A DNA stretch of 64,000 nt, from the NCBI GenBank assembly GCA_964621165.1, contig CAZULC010000009.1, positions 14,045-78,044 on the forward strand. Reading direction: 5' to 3'. Position 1 is the stretch's first letter; the number at the start of each line of letters is the position of its first letter. This DNA comes from UMGS1696 sp964621165. GTDB taxonomy: Bacteria; Bacillota; Clostridia; Oscillospirales; CAG-272. A program made the translations under genes and the position numbers. Below are positions 26,343 to 35,476 of this stretch, piece by piece. The notes under the pieces are model-generated. The model made no database searches. It had not been told where the DNA came from and worked only from the letters and a program-made list of their open reading frames with translations.

Positions 26343-29300
26343 TTATTCTTCGTCATTGGTGTTCTGGTTCGCACCACAGCACTTTTTGTATTTCTTTCCG
26401 CTTCCGCAGGGGCAGGGATCGTTGCGTCCGACCTTCTGACCACGCTTCACGGGAACTACGGGCGAGGTGTTCGCGGGCTTCGCTGAATTTGAAGCTCCAT
26501 GTCTGGCAGTTCCGCCAGCAGAAGGCGCCGAATTTGCGTTTGCGTTTGAGGCCGTCGTTGGTCTTGTTGCCATCACGTTTGCAGGAGCTGAGCCTGCGGG
26601 CTGGGCAGGATTTGTGGGTCTGGGTCCGTTTGTTATGTGGGACTGACGGGGAGGCGTATTTCTTACAGGTGTACGTGCGCCGCCGGCAAATCCTTCCGAT
26701 ACGGGCTTGGCTACCTCTACTCGCTTCAGCTCCGCCTGAGGTCTGGGTATAACTGACAGAATCATTCTCGCCGTGTCGTCCCGGATGTTTGTTATCATTT
26801 CGTCGAACAAATCAGCGCCAACAAGACGGTATTCGGAAATGGGGTTGCGCTGTGCGTATGCCTGAAGTCCGATCATCTCCATGAGGGAATCCATGGCTTC
26901 AAGGTGATCCATCCACTTGCGGTCGACGTTCTGGAGAAGCACGATTCTCTCGATTTCACGCATTGCCTCCTTGCCGAATAGCTCTTCCTTGCTTGCGTAC
27001 AGCTTTTCGGCTCTCTCCTTGAGGGTCTTCCTGATTTCCTCACGGGCCGCGGTCAGGTCGTCACCGATATCCTTGAAGTCGTCGGGTATGCAGAGGAGTC
27101 CCATGTACTTCTGCTTGAGTCCGTCCACGTCCCACATCTCCCGGTTGTCCTCGTGGAGGTATGAGTCCACCGCGTCGTCGAGGGTTTCCTGAATCATTGA
27201 GTGAATCTTGTCGCTCAGGTCGGCGTTGTCAAGAACTTCGCTTCTCTGCTTGTAGATTACGCTTCTCTGCTGGTTCATTACGTCGTCGTATGCAAGGACG
27301 TTCTTACGTCTGTTGAAGTTCTGGTCCTCCAGCTTCTTCTGAGCCGACTCGATGGAACCCGACAGAATCTTTGCGTCAATTGGAGTGTCGTCATCAAGTC
27401 CGAGCCGTTCTACCATTGAAGAAATTTTCTCGGAGCCGAAGAGCCGCATGAGGTCGTCTTCAAACGAAAGGAAGAATCTGGATTCACCCGGGTCGCCCTG
27501 ACGTCCACTGCGTCCACGGAGCTGATTGTCGATACGGCGGGACTCGTGTCTTTCCGTGCCGATGACGAACAAGCCTCCTGCCTCTCTCACTTTGTCAGCC
27601 TCGGGCTTGATTTCCTCTTGAAATTCCTTATAGAGTTCGCGGTAATGCTCACGTGCGGCGATTACGTCCTCGTCCACGTTCTGTGAGGATCCTGTAGCCA
27701 GCGCAATGACCGATTCCTCGTATTCTTCACGTCTCATCTGAGCCTTTGCAAGGTATTCCGCGTTGCCGCCCAGCATAATGTCCGTACCACGACCGGCCAT
27801 GTTTGTAGAAATGGTGACCGAGCCGTACTTACCAGCCTGAGCCACGATGTCAGCTTCTCTTTCGTGGTACTTTGCATTCAGGACGGTGTGGGGGATTCCT
27901 GCGCCCTTGAGCTTCTTCGACAAAGCCTCGGACTTCTCGATTGACACCGTACCAACAAGAACCGGCTGTCCCTTTTCGTGGCACTTCTTGATCTGCTCGA
28001 TGATAGCCCTGTCCTTGCCGTCCTTCGACTTGTACACCACGTCCGGGTGGTCCTTTCTTATCATGGGGCGGTTGGTGGGGACTTCAACAACGTCGAGGTT
28101 GTATATTTCTCTGAATTCGTTTTCTTCTGATAATGCAGTACCCGTCATGCCCGAGAGCTTGCCGTACATACGGAAGTAATTCTGGAAGGTAATGGACGCG
28201 ATTGTGCGGTTCTCCTTCTGGATTTTCACGCCTTCCTTTGCCTCGATAGCCTGGTGCAGACCGTCGGAGAAGCGGCGTCCGGGCATGATTCGTCCGGTGA
28301 ACGCGTCGACGATTAATACCTCGTTGTCCTTTACCACGTAGTCCGTATCCCGGTGCATGGTTCCGTGAGCCTTGATTGCCTGATATACGTGGTGGGTGAT
28401 GTCGGCGTTTTCCGCGTCGGAGTAATTCTTGATTCCGAAAAATTTTTCAGCCTTGGCAATACCGGAAGCGGTAAGGGTGGCGGACTTTGCCTTTTCGTCA
28501 ACAATGTAGTCCGCGTCAATGTCGTCGTGGTCTTCCTTGGCGTCAAGCTCCTTTACCACGTACTTTCTCAGTCCCTTGACGAACCGGTCAGCCATATCGT
28601 AGAGCAGATCCACGTCGTTTCCCTGTCCGGATATGATAAGAGGAGTTCTCGCTTCGTCTATGAGCACCGAGTCCACCTCGTCCACTATGGCGAAGTTGTG
28701 ACCACGCTGAACCCGATTTTCCTTGTATGTTACGCCGTTGTCCCGCAGGTAGTCAAATCCGAACTCGTTGTTTGTGCCGTATGTTATGTCGCAGTTGTAG
28801 GCGTACTGCTTCTCAGCTCTCTTCTGTCCGTGAACAACAAGTCCGGTAGTGAGTCCGAGGTACTCGTGGATTCTTCCCATTTCCTCGCAGCCCAGCCGTG
28901 CAAGGTATTCGTTGACCGTGACCACATGGACACCCTTTTCGGTCAGCGCGTTCAGGTACGACGGAAGTGCCGCCACAATTGTCTTACCTTCACCGGTTTT
29001 CATCTCGGCTATACGTCCCTGATGAAGAAGTATGCCGCCCATGATCTGCACGTCAAAGGGCCGCTTTCCGAGAATTCTGTCAGCCGTTTCACGGACACAG
29101 GCGTATGCTTCCGGCAGAATGTCGTCAAGAGTCTCGCCGTTTTTCAGTCTGTCCTTGAATATTGCAGTCTGACCCCGCATATCCGCGTCTGACATTGTCT
29201 TGTACTTGTCCGCCAGAGCGTTTACCTTTTTGACAATGGGCATGATTTTTTTTATCTGTCTGTCACTGTAAGAGCCGAAAACCTGTGTTATAATACTCAT
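26343..29300 (-). CDS. secA: Preprotein translocase ATPase SecA
   Basis: The 985-residue motor has Walker A (MKTGEGKTIVAALP), Walker B/DEAD-like VDEVDSVLIDEARTPL, the motif REAGGLFVIGTERHESRRIDNQLRGRSGRQGDPG, and the helical scaffold and wing domains. It drives secretory proteins through SecYEG. It is longer than Bacillus SecA (about 840 residues) because of a low-complexity Ala/Pro/Asn/Thr linker of roughly 75 residues before the C-terminal zinc-binding SEC-C motif (CPCGSGKKYKKCCG). The gene is single, with a start at 29300. Confidence 0.98.
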   Translation of the reverse strand: MSIITQVFGSYSDRQIKKIMPIVKKVNALADKYKTMSDADMRGQTAIFKDRLKNGETLDDILPEAYACVRETADRILGKRPFDVQIMGGILLHQGRIAEMKTGEGKTIVAALPSYLNALTEKGVHVVTVNEYLARLGCEEMGRIHEYLGLTTGLVVHGQKRAEKQYAYNCDITYGTNNEFGFDYLRDNGVTYKENRVQRGHNFAIVDEVDSVLIDEARTPLIISGQGNDVDLLYDMADRFVKGLRKYVVKELDAKEDHDDIDADYIVDEKAKSATLTASGIAKAEKFFGIKNYSDAENADITHHVYQAIKAHGTMHRDTDYVVKDNEVLIVDAFTGRIMPGRRFSDGLHQAIEAKEGVKIQKENRTIASITFQNYFRMYGKLSGMTGTALSEENEFREIYNLDVVEVPTNRPMIRKDHPDVVYKSKDGKDRAIIEQIKKCHEKGQPVLVGTVSIEKSEALSKKLKGAGIPHTVLNAKYHEREADIVAQAGKYGSVTISTNMAGRGTDIMLGGNAEYLAKAQMRREEYEESVIALATGSSQNVDEDVIAAREHYRELYKEFQEEIKPEADKVREAGGLFVIGTERHESRRIDNQLRGRSGRQGDPGESRFFLSFEDDLMRLFGSEKISSMVERLGLDDDTPIDAKILSGSIESAQKKLEDQNFNRRKNVLAYDDVMNQQRSVIYKQRSEVLDNADLSDKIHSMIQETLDDAVDSYLHEDNREMWDVDGLKQKYMGLLCIPDDFKDIGDDLTAAREEIRKTLKERAEKLYASKEELFGKEAMREIERIVLLQNVDRKWMDHLEAMDSLMEMIGLQAYAQRNPISEYRLVGADLFDEMITNIRDDTARMILSVIPRPQAELKRVEVAKPVSEGFAGGARTPVRNTPPRQSHITNGPRPTNPAQPAGSAPANVMATRPTTASNANANSAPSAGGTARHGASNSAKPANTSPVVPVKRGQKVGRNDPCPCGSGKKYKKCCGANQNTNDEE

Positions 29301-29467
29301 TTTATCTCAATGCGGAAGCGTTTCTGTACCGCCGCCGCTTAAACCTCCGTTTAATAGATAGAAAATCACTTAGTATATTATTATACCTCATTCTGTCCAT
29401 AATTTCCATAGCCTTTATAATATTAAATGTAAATTTATTTCAAATCAGAAAAAAAGATTCGCCCTAC

Positions 29468-29496
29468 TTGAAATATTTTGGGATTTATATTATAAT
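29468..29496 (+). promoter_or_regulatory. Promoter of trmL
   Basis: TTGAAA (29468-29473) and TATAAT (29491-29496) are separated by 17 bases, about 36 bases before the start codon. Confidence 0.75.
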
Positions 29497-29532
29497 AAAC
29501 CTTGCGAAAATACAGTCCTGTGAGGTATTATT

Positions 29533-30066
29533 ATGGATGAAATCAAGGAAAACACCACCCCGGTCGTGCGCGAGGTGAACATAGTCCTCCACGAGCCGGA
29601 GATTCCACAGAATACGGGAAACATCGCCCGGACCTGCGCGGCTACGGGAGCGGCTCTACATATAATCAAGCCAATGGGGTTTAGGGTAGATGACAGGAAG
29701 CTCAAGCGGGCAGGTCTTGACTACTGGCACCAGCTGGACATCACCTACTACGAGAGCCTCGACGACTTCTTTTCGAAAAATCCCGGGTGCAGCTTCTTTC
29801 TCTACACCACCAAAGCCTCGCGGTGCTATACAGAAGTCGAGTATAAGCCGCCGGTGTTCCTCTTCTTCGGAAAGGAGACAAAGGGGCTGCCCGAAACCCT
29901 GCTCAAAGCAAACCTCGAGCGGTGCGTGAGAATTCCCATGCGTGAGAGCCTGCGAAGCCTGAACCTGTCAAATTCCGCCGCAATCGGGGTCTACGAGGTC
30001 CTGCGCCAGATGGGGTTCCGGGGTGAGCAGACCTCAAGCGACTACTTCGACGGCGTGGAAATATAG
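29533..30066 (+). CDS. trmL: tRNA (cytidine(34)-2'-O)-methyltransferase TrmL
   Basis: The 177-residue protein is a compact SPOUT methyltransferase. The family blocks are visible: HEPEIPQNTGNIARTCAATGAALH at the start, then LFFGKETKGLP (the SAM-binding trefoil-knot region) and IPMRESLRSLNLSNSAAIGVYEVLRQ at the end. TrmL methylates the wobble ribose of certain leucine tRNAs. Size and motif order fit TrmL rather than the longer SpoU/TrmH proteins. It is monocistronic and converges on the cardiolipin synthase gene. Confidence 0.93.
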   Translation: MDEIKENTTPVVREVNIVLHEPEIPQNTGNIARTCAATGAALHIIKPMGFRVDDRKLKRAGLDYWHQLDITYYESLDDFFSKNPGCSFFLYTTKASRCYTEVEYKPPVFLFFGKETKGLPETLLKANLERCVRIPMRESLRSLNLSNSAAIGVYEVLRQMGFRGEQTSSDYFDGVEI

Positions 30067-30086
30067 CGCAGGCAGGTTGAATTCAA

Positions 30087-30158
30087 ACTGAATCAAATCG
30101 AATTTTGCTTTAAGCCAACTGAAATAACACTGAATCAAACCGGATTTTATGCAAAGCC
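30087..30158. repeat. Degenerate 30-bp direct repeat pair
   Basis: The segment starting ACTGAATCAAATCGAATTTT (30087) recurs as ACTGAATCAAACCGGATTTT at about 30129, both ending in AAGCC. It lies in the 164-base region between trmL and cls, where no other feature was seen. Confidence 0.45.
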
Positions 30159-30230
30159 GGCTTCAATCCCGCAAAATCAGGCCGGAATTCACTAAAATCA
30201 GCGCACCCATGTAGATTCAAGCCGGTTCCG

Positions 30231-31769
30231 TCACTGCAGGGGGGCCAGAAGCTCCAGTACCCCACGGAACAACTGCCGCGTCAGGGAGCATTTCTGCGGC
30301 TCCACAAGAACGGAATCACGGAACATCTCTTCAAAGTCCTCCTTGATTTTCCCGTTTTCGCCGGAATTGTACATCCAGATGCCGCACTCGAAGTGGAGGT
30401 ACAGGCTCCGGTAGTCTAAATTCACGCTTCCCACGGTGGAGTACTTGTCGTCGCAGAGGAAGGTCTTCGAGTGGATGAACCCGGGGGTGTACTCGTAAAT
30501 CTTGATTCCGCCGCTGATAAGGCTGGGGTAGAATGACTTTGTGGTTTCGTTAATTATTTTCTTGTCCGGTATTCCCGGGGTCACAATCCGCACGTCCACC
30601 CCTGACTTTGCCGCACGGATAAGCGCCTGCTCCATCTGCTCGTCTATGATTAGGTATGGCGTGGTAATCCACAGGTACGAGTGTGCGTTGGAGATGATCC
30701 CGAGGTACACGTTCTCCCCCACCGGCTCAAAGTCAAGGGGATTGTCCGAGTATGGCTGGACGAATGAGTTTTCCACGTAGTTTTCGTCAAACTTCTCCGG
30801 CTTGTACGCGGCGTACTGTCCACGCAGATTTTCCGGCGCGTCGGTCAGGTAGTCCCACATTGTGAGAAACATGACGGTGAAGCTCCACGCAGCCTCTCCT
30901 TTAACGAGAATGGCGTTGTCCTTCCAGTAGCCAAACCGCTCCTTTTTGTTGATGTATTCGTCCGCTATGTTGATTCCCCCTGTGAAGGCTACCTTTCCGT
31001 CGATTGAGAGAATCTTGCGGTGGTCACGGTTGTTCTGTCGAGCTGACAGCACGGGCAAAAATCGGTGGAACACCCTGCACTGGAACCCGTCTCGCTCGCA
31101 TTCTTCACGGAAGTCCCGTCCGAGGCACATTATGCTTCCGATGTCGTCGTAAACTATGCGGATGTCCACACCGGCTTTGGCCTTGCGCAGGAGTATCTCA
31201 CGAACCTTATCCCACATCTCTCCGTAGCCGATTATGAAATATTCTATGAATATATACTTTTCCGCCTTTTCAAGCTCCTCAAGCATATACACGAAGGCTT
31301 CCTCTCCGGTTTTGTAGTACTGGGTGAAGCAGCTGCGGTAGAGGGGGTATTTCGCGGCGTTTGTGATGTACTTGGACTGGGCTGCCGCGTTGTGGTTGAT
31401 CTCAGCCAGCTCCGCCGTTGTCTCATCAGCCCTGCCGAGAGTTTTTTCCGTCACCTCGCCGATGAAGTGTAGCTTGTTCAGCTTGCCGGAGGACATCATG
31501 TTTCCGCCGAAAATACAGTAAATCGTCACGCCGAATGCCGGAAAAACAAAAATGACCACAATCCAAGCCAGCTTGTAAGCCATGCTCCGGTCAGTGTAGA
31601 TTATTCTCAATGTAGCGATAATTGCAATCACGCCCATTACAGCATAATAGTAGACGAAATACTTGTTGAACTGCACCACCACCGCCAGAATCATGGCAAA
31701 CTGGAGCGCAATCAGAAATCCCACAAGGAACACACGGCTGAACACCAGCTTCTTGAGTTTCTTTATCAT
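30231..31769 (-). CDS. cls: Cardiolipin synthase
   Basis: I use the start at 31769 (MIKKLKKLVFSRVFLV); an in-frame ATG at 31781 has its AGGAAAG too close. The 512-residue membrane enzyme has two to three N-terminal transmembrane segments, then two phospholipase-D HKD motifs, HRKILSID and HSKTFLCD, each followed by the usual GGIN/GSVN segment. It condenses phosphatidylglycerol molecules into cardiolipin. It is monocistronic with an AT-rich upstream region. Confidence 0.95.
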   Translation of the reverse strand: MIKKLKKLVFSRVFLVGFLIALQFAMILAVVVQFNKYFVYYYAVMGVIAIIATLRIIYTDRSMAYKLAWIVVIFVFPAFGVTIYCIFGGNMMSSGKLNKLHFIGEVTEKTLGRADETTAELAEINHNAAAQSKYITNAAKYPLYRSCFTQYYKTGEEAFVYMLEELEKAEKYIFIEYFIIGYGEMWDKVREILLRKAKAGVDIRIVYDDIGSIMCLGRDFREECERDGFQCRVFHRFLPVLSARQNNRDHRKILSIDGKVAFTGGINIADEYINKKERFGYWKDNAILVKGEAAWSFTVMFLTMWDYLTDAPENLRGQYAAYKPEKFDENYVENSFVQPYSDNPLDFEPVGENVYLGIISNAHSYLWITTPYLIIDEQMEQALIRAAKSGVDVRIVTPGIPDKKIINETTKSFYPSLISGGIKIYEYTPGFIHSKTFLCDDKYSTVGSVNLDYRSLYLHFECGIWMYNSGENGKIKEDFEEMFRDSVLVEPQKCSLTRQLFRGVLELLAPLQ

Positions 31770-31874
31770 AAACGTCCTCATCTTTCCTGCAAATCATTAT
31801 TATTGTATTATACTATATAATTTGAAATAAGTCAATTGAATTTAAATTAATATTTGGAATATCGGCATATTTTA

Positions 31875-31903
31875 TTGAAAAAAGTCTTGAATTATGTTAT
31901 AAT
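31875..31903 (+). promoter_or_regulatory. Promoter of the GDSL hydrolase gene
   Basis: TTGAAA (31875-31880) and TATAAT (31898-31903) are separated by 17 bases. The predicted leader is about 90 bases. Confidence 0.7.
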
Positions 31904-31997
31904 TACAGGAAGAGATTTACCCGCATAAAAAAGTTTGAATTATATTATATTTTCAGCAAGTATATAAAATCAAATAAATCATAAGGAGGTACACATC

Positions 31998-32618
31998 ATG
32001 AAAATTTTATTTCAGGGCGACAGTATAACCGACTGGTGCAGGGACTACAATAACGTCCACGACCTTGGCAAGGGCTACGCGCTCTATTCAGCCGAACTCA
32101 TCAAAAACCGCCACCCCGGCACGGACTTCGAGTTCATCGACCTCGGAATCAGCGGGAACCGGGCTGAGAGTCTTCGCGACCGCTGGCAGGCTGACTGCAT
32201 CGACTACAACCCCGACGTAGTATCCATCCTCATCGGCATCAACGACACGTGGCACAGAGCCGGCGAGCAGAACTGGATGCCCCACGATTACTTTGAGGAA
32301 TGCTACCGCTACATCCTCGAGGAAACCAAAAAGAAAACAAACGCAAAGATTATCATGATCGAACAGTTCCTGCTTTCCGTACCTGACAAGGAGTTCTTTC
32401 ACGTTGACCTTGACCCGAAGATTCAGGTAACGCGCAAGCTCGCACGGGAATACGCCGACGCCTTTATCCCCATGGACGGAATTTTCGCCGCGCACTGTGT
32501 CGGTGAGAAGCCAACCGCATGGGCAGCCGACGGAGTCCACCCCACCGAAGCCGGCGCCAGACTTATCGCAGGTTACTACGCCGACGCGTTTGACAAGATT
32601 TTTGACTCAATTAAGTAA
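31998..32618 (+). CDS. SGNH/GDSL-family hydrolase
   Basis: The 206-residue protein shows all four SGNH blocks: GDSITDW (Ser), the Gly of GISGNRAESL, the Asn of LIGINDTW and the C-terminal DGVHPTEAG (Asp-His). It has no signal peptide, so it probably acts in the cytosol as an esterase or acetyl-hydrolase on sugars or other small esters. The ATG follows an ideal AAGGAGG. It is monocistronic with promoter and terminator. Confidence 0.92.
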   Translation: MKILFQGDSITDWCRDYNNVHDLGKGYALYSAELIKNRHPGTDFEFIDLGISGNRAESLRDRWQADCIDYNPDVVSILIGINDTWHRAGEQNWMPHDYFEECYRYILEETKKKTNAKIIMIEQFLLSVPDKEFFHVDLDPKIQVTRKLAREYADAFIPMDGIFAAHCVGEKPTAWAADGVHPTEAGARLIAGYYADAFDKIFDSIK

Positions 32619-32726
32619 AACCTCGGAATTATGTCATTGTACGACGCCCCTAATTTCGCCGCACTGACTGAAAGCATAATCAGTGTTTCCGCCGCTACAT
32701 TTGCTAAAACGAAAAGTAAACGAACA

Positions 32727-32767
32727 AGCTCTCCCAAAACATTTACGACAAGGCGGAGAGCTTTTTC
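32727..32767 (+). terminator. Terminator of the GDSL hydrolase gene
   Basis: GCTCTCC (32728-32734) pairs with GGAGAGC (32755-32761), followed by TTTTT. Confidence 0.8.
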
Positions 32768-32856
32768 TGTTATCGGAAATTTCAGGATAACTTACAATTT
32801 CAAACTCAACCAACATTGAAGGTAACTTCACACTCCACTCTCCAAACTCCAAACTA

Positions 32857-32888
32857 AAAAGAGCCTCCCCACTTGCGGGAAAGCCCCA
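32857..32888 (-). terminator. Terminator of spoIVA
   Basis: On the minus strand GGGCTTTCCC and GGGGAGGCTC pair (with some G-U) around a GCAAGT loop, followed by TTTTT. Confidence 0.75.
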
Positions 32889-32894
32889 TTATCC

Positions 32895-34409
32895 TTACAA
32901 AATAATGCAGATCAGCCCCTGACTGCCTTCGTTTATAATTCTCCCCAGCGTCTCGCCGAACTTCGCTCTCGCGTCCTCAGGCATGTTGGCCAGCTTGGCG
33001 TTGAGTCCGTCGCTCACAAGCTCATACAATGACCGGCCAAACATGTTGAAACTCCACACCGCCTCAGGGTCCGCCGCGATTCCCTCGGTCAGGTACTTCA
33101 CCATTTCCTCCGACTGCTGCTCCGTGCCCACAATCGGGTTAATCTCCGTCTCAACCGTGGTCTTAATCATGTGAATCGACGGGGCTGTCGCCTTGATTTT
33201 CACGCCGTACCCGCCGGAATGCCGCACAATCTCCGGCTCCTTCAGGGTCAGGCTAGCGCAGTCGGGAGTCACCACGCCGTAACCACGCTCATTTACCTCG
33301 GTTATGGCGGTTTTGTATTTGTCAAACTCCTGCTTGGCTGCCGACAGGGACTCGATTGCCCCCAGCAGCTGCGCCTGATTTGCCATGGGAATGCCGGTTA
33401 TCTCCGAAATCACGTCAAAATACAGCCCTTCCGGCAGCTTTACCTCAAGGAGTGCCGAGCCTTCCCCCGCGTCGATTCCGGCAACCTTCACTTCAACCTT
33501 GTCTTTGTATTCCCCCACCGCCGCCACAGCCGACTCAAGTCCGCGCCTCAGTTCATCAGCGAAGGAACCCTTGACGTCGCGCAGCTTCTTCATCCGTGGA
33601 ACCGCCGCCATAACTGAGTCACGCACCGCACGCCGCAGTTTATGCTCTTCCGGAAGAACCGTCGTCCACTGGGGGAGCATGATGTCCGCTTCCTTTGCCG
33701 GAAATTCCTCAAGCACCATGCCCAAAATATGCCATATGTCCTCGGCGTTCAGCTCCATCATGTTGACGAGAGCCACGGGAGCAGAGTATTTTTCCTCAAG
33801 CTTTGTGGCAAGCTGCACGGCGAAGTCGTTTTCCGGGTGAGTGGAGTTTAGAATCACGGCAAAGGGCTTGTCGAGTTCCTTTAGCTCTGCCGCCACTCTT
33901 TCCTCAGCCCCAACGTAGTTGTCGCGGGGGAAGTCGCCGGTTGTGCCGTCGGAGGTGATGAGCATGCCTATGGTGGAGTGTTCCGAGATTACCTTGCGGG
34001 TGCCATATTCCGCGGCTTCGGCAAATGGAACCGGGTCGGTGTGCCACGGGGTGTGGACCATGCGCCCTTCTCCGTTTTCCTCAACGCCTAAAGCCTCCGG
34101 AATCATGTACCCCACGCAGTCCACCAGCTTCACCTTGAGTGACGTTCCGTCGGGGAGTTTGATGAACGCGCCCTCGTCAGGCACAAACTTCGGCTCAGTG
34201 GTCATCACGGTTTTCCCTCCAGCGGACTGGGGCAGCTCATCTCTCGCTCTCTCCCGGTCAAAGTCGGACGGAATCGCGGGAAGAACCACGCTTTCCATGA
34301 ATTTTTTGATGAACGTGCTTTTTCCTGCTCTTACGGGACCGACAACGCCGATATAAACGTCCCCTCCCGTGCGCTTAGCTATATTTGAGTAAATTGATAC
34401 GTCAGCCAT
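32895..34409 (-). CDS. spoIVA: Stage IV sporulation protein A
   Basis: The 504-residue protein begins MADVSIYSNIAKRTGGDVYIG and has the Walker A GPVRAGKST, followed by typical SpoIVA segments (DELPQSAGGKTVMTTEPKF, DCVGYMIPEAL) and the C-terminal GSQGLICIIL. SpoIVA is an ATPase that polymerises on the forespore and anchors the spore coat. It is strong evidence that the organism makes endospores. The upstream region contains CATATACTATACAA-like sequence that could be a SigE -10 region, but I cannot fix the promoter. Confidence 0.97.
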   Translation of the reverse strand: MADVSIYSNIAKRTGGDVYIGVVGPVRAGKSTFIKKFMESVVLPAIPSDFDRERARDELPQSAGGKTVMTTEPKFVPDEGAFIKLPDGTSLKVKLVDCVGYMIPEALGVEENGEGRMVHTPWHTDPVPFAEAAEYGTRKVISEHSTIGMLITSDGTTGDFPRDNYVGAEERVAAELKELDKPFAVILNSTHPENDFAVQLATKLEEKYSAPVALVNMMELNAEDIWHILGMVLEEFPAKEADIMLPQWTTVLPEEHKLRRAVRDSVMAAVPRMKKLRDVKGSFADELRRGLESAVAAVGEYKDKVEVKVAGIDAGEGSALLEVKLPEGLYFDVISEITGIPMANQAQLLGAIESLSAAKQEFDKYKTAITEVNERGYGVVTPDCASLTLKEPEIVRHSGGYGVKIKATAPSIHMIKTTVETEINPIVGTEQQSEEMVKYLTEGIAADPEAVWSFNMFGRSLYELVSDGLNAKLANMPEDARAKFGETLGRIINEGSQGLICIIL

Positions 34410-34476
34410 TCTACCGAACCCCTTTGTATAGTATATGTGGTAAATACTATGCGGGGCGCGGGGGAATTATGCTTAT

Positions 34477-35348
34477 TCACTTCCGTCGGGTGAAGAATTC
34501 CTCGATTTTCTCCATATTTCCGCTAAATATCAAATCACTGTCGAACCCGCGCAACCCGTATGGTGTACCGTTGAATATTTCCTCGAACACTTCCCTTGTA
34601 GTACCGAAATATTCAATTACGTCAATTACACTCATACCGCTGTATGAACATATGTCCGTCAGATCCGTGTCGCCGATACGGTTCGAGTATATGAGATATT
34701 CGTTGAATTTATCCTTCCCGATGTAATCTATAAGCGCGTATGGATAAGAGTTGTAATATTCCACATGGTAATCGCACACTCCATAAGTCTGAACCTTCTT
34801 TTTCCTGTACAAATCCGTCTCATCAAACATGACGGTCCGGCATTTTTCAATCAAATCCCTTTCCGGCTGCTTTCGTCTCTCGCCCGAGCGCTTGAATACC
34901 TCCTCGGGAAGAAGAACCTGCTTCATTTTCGGGTACGAATCGAACACCCGCGTTAAATCCTCCTCCGGCACCTTGAAATACTCGAGAAACGCGACAATAT
35001 TTATCTTGCTGAATTGGCAGTCCCCTCGAGAACATACTCCGACTCACCGTAACTCTTGGCACGACATACATTGTAATTGTCCTCGCCGACATAATCCGCC
35101 AATTCTTTTGCAATCAGATGATAGTCCCCGTCGTGGTCAAAACAGCCCTCCCAGCCGCTTCTTTTCTTCGGCTCGGACGTTTTCGCTGCTTTTTCGGCAA
35201 ACTCCTCCGCGCTTGAATTTCTGAATTTTCCCGAAGGTTCGTGGGGCGCAGTATCCTCACAGTACGCCGTAGTCACGTCCTCCGCGTAAGCCTCCGACGT
35301 CAGAAGTACCGCCGATAGAACCAGTACGGGCATAGATTTGTATTTCAT
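34477..35348 (-). pseudogene. Secreted protein with duplicated segment, frameshifted
   Basis: From the ATG at 35348 a signal peptide (MKYKSMPVLVLSAVLLTSEAYA) leads into a frame that ends at about 35001. A one-base shift in the GGGG run near 35030 joins it to the next frame, which continues CQFSKINIVAFLEYFKVPEEDLTRVFD and ends at 34477. The joined product would be about 290 residues. It contains two related segments of about 50 residues: LADYVGEDNYN...LEYFKVPEEDLTRVF and LIDYIGKDKFN...IEYFGTTREVFEEIF. No family recognised. It could be a pseudogene or a homopolymer error. Confidence 0.65.
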
Positions 35349-35437
35349 AATTATTTTTTCTTTTTTAATGATTTTAAACATATTATATCATGTATAACGG
35401 AGTTAATCAAGCCGCACAAAAAAGTTTACAAATAAAC

Positions 35438-35472
35438 CAAAAACTCCCATGACATCACTGCCGCGGGAGCTA
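35438..35472 (-). terminator. Terminator of polC
   Basis: On the minus strand CTCCC (35467-35463 region) and GGGAG (35447-35443) pair, followed by TTTTTGG. Confidence 0.65.
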
Positions 35473-35476
35473 TTTT

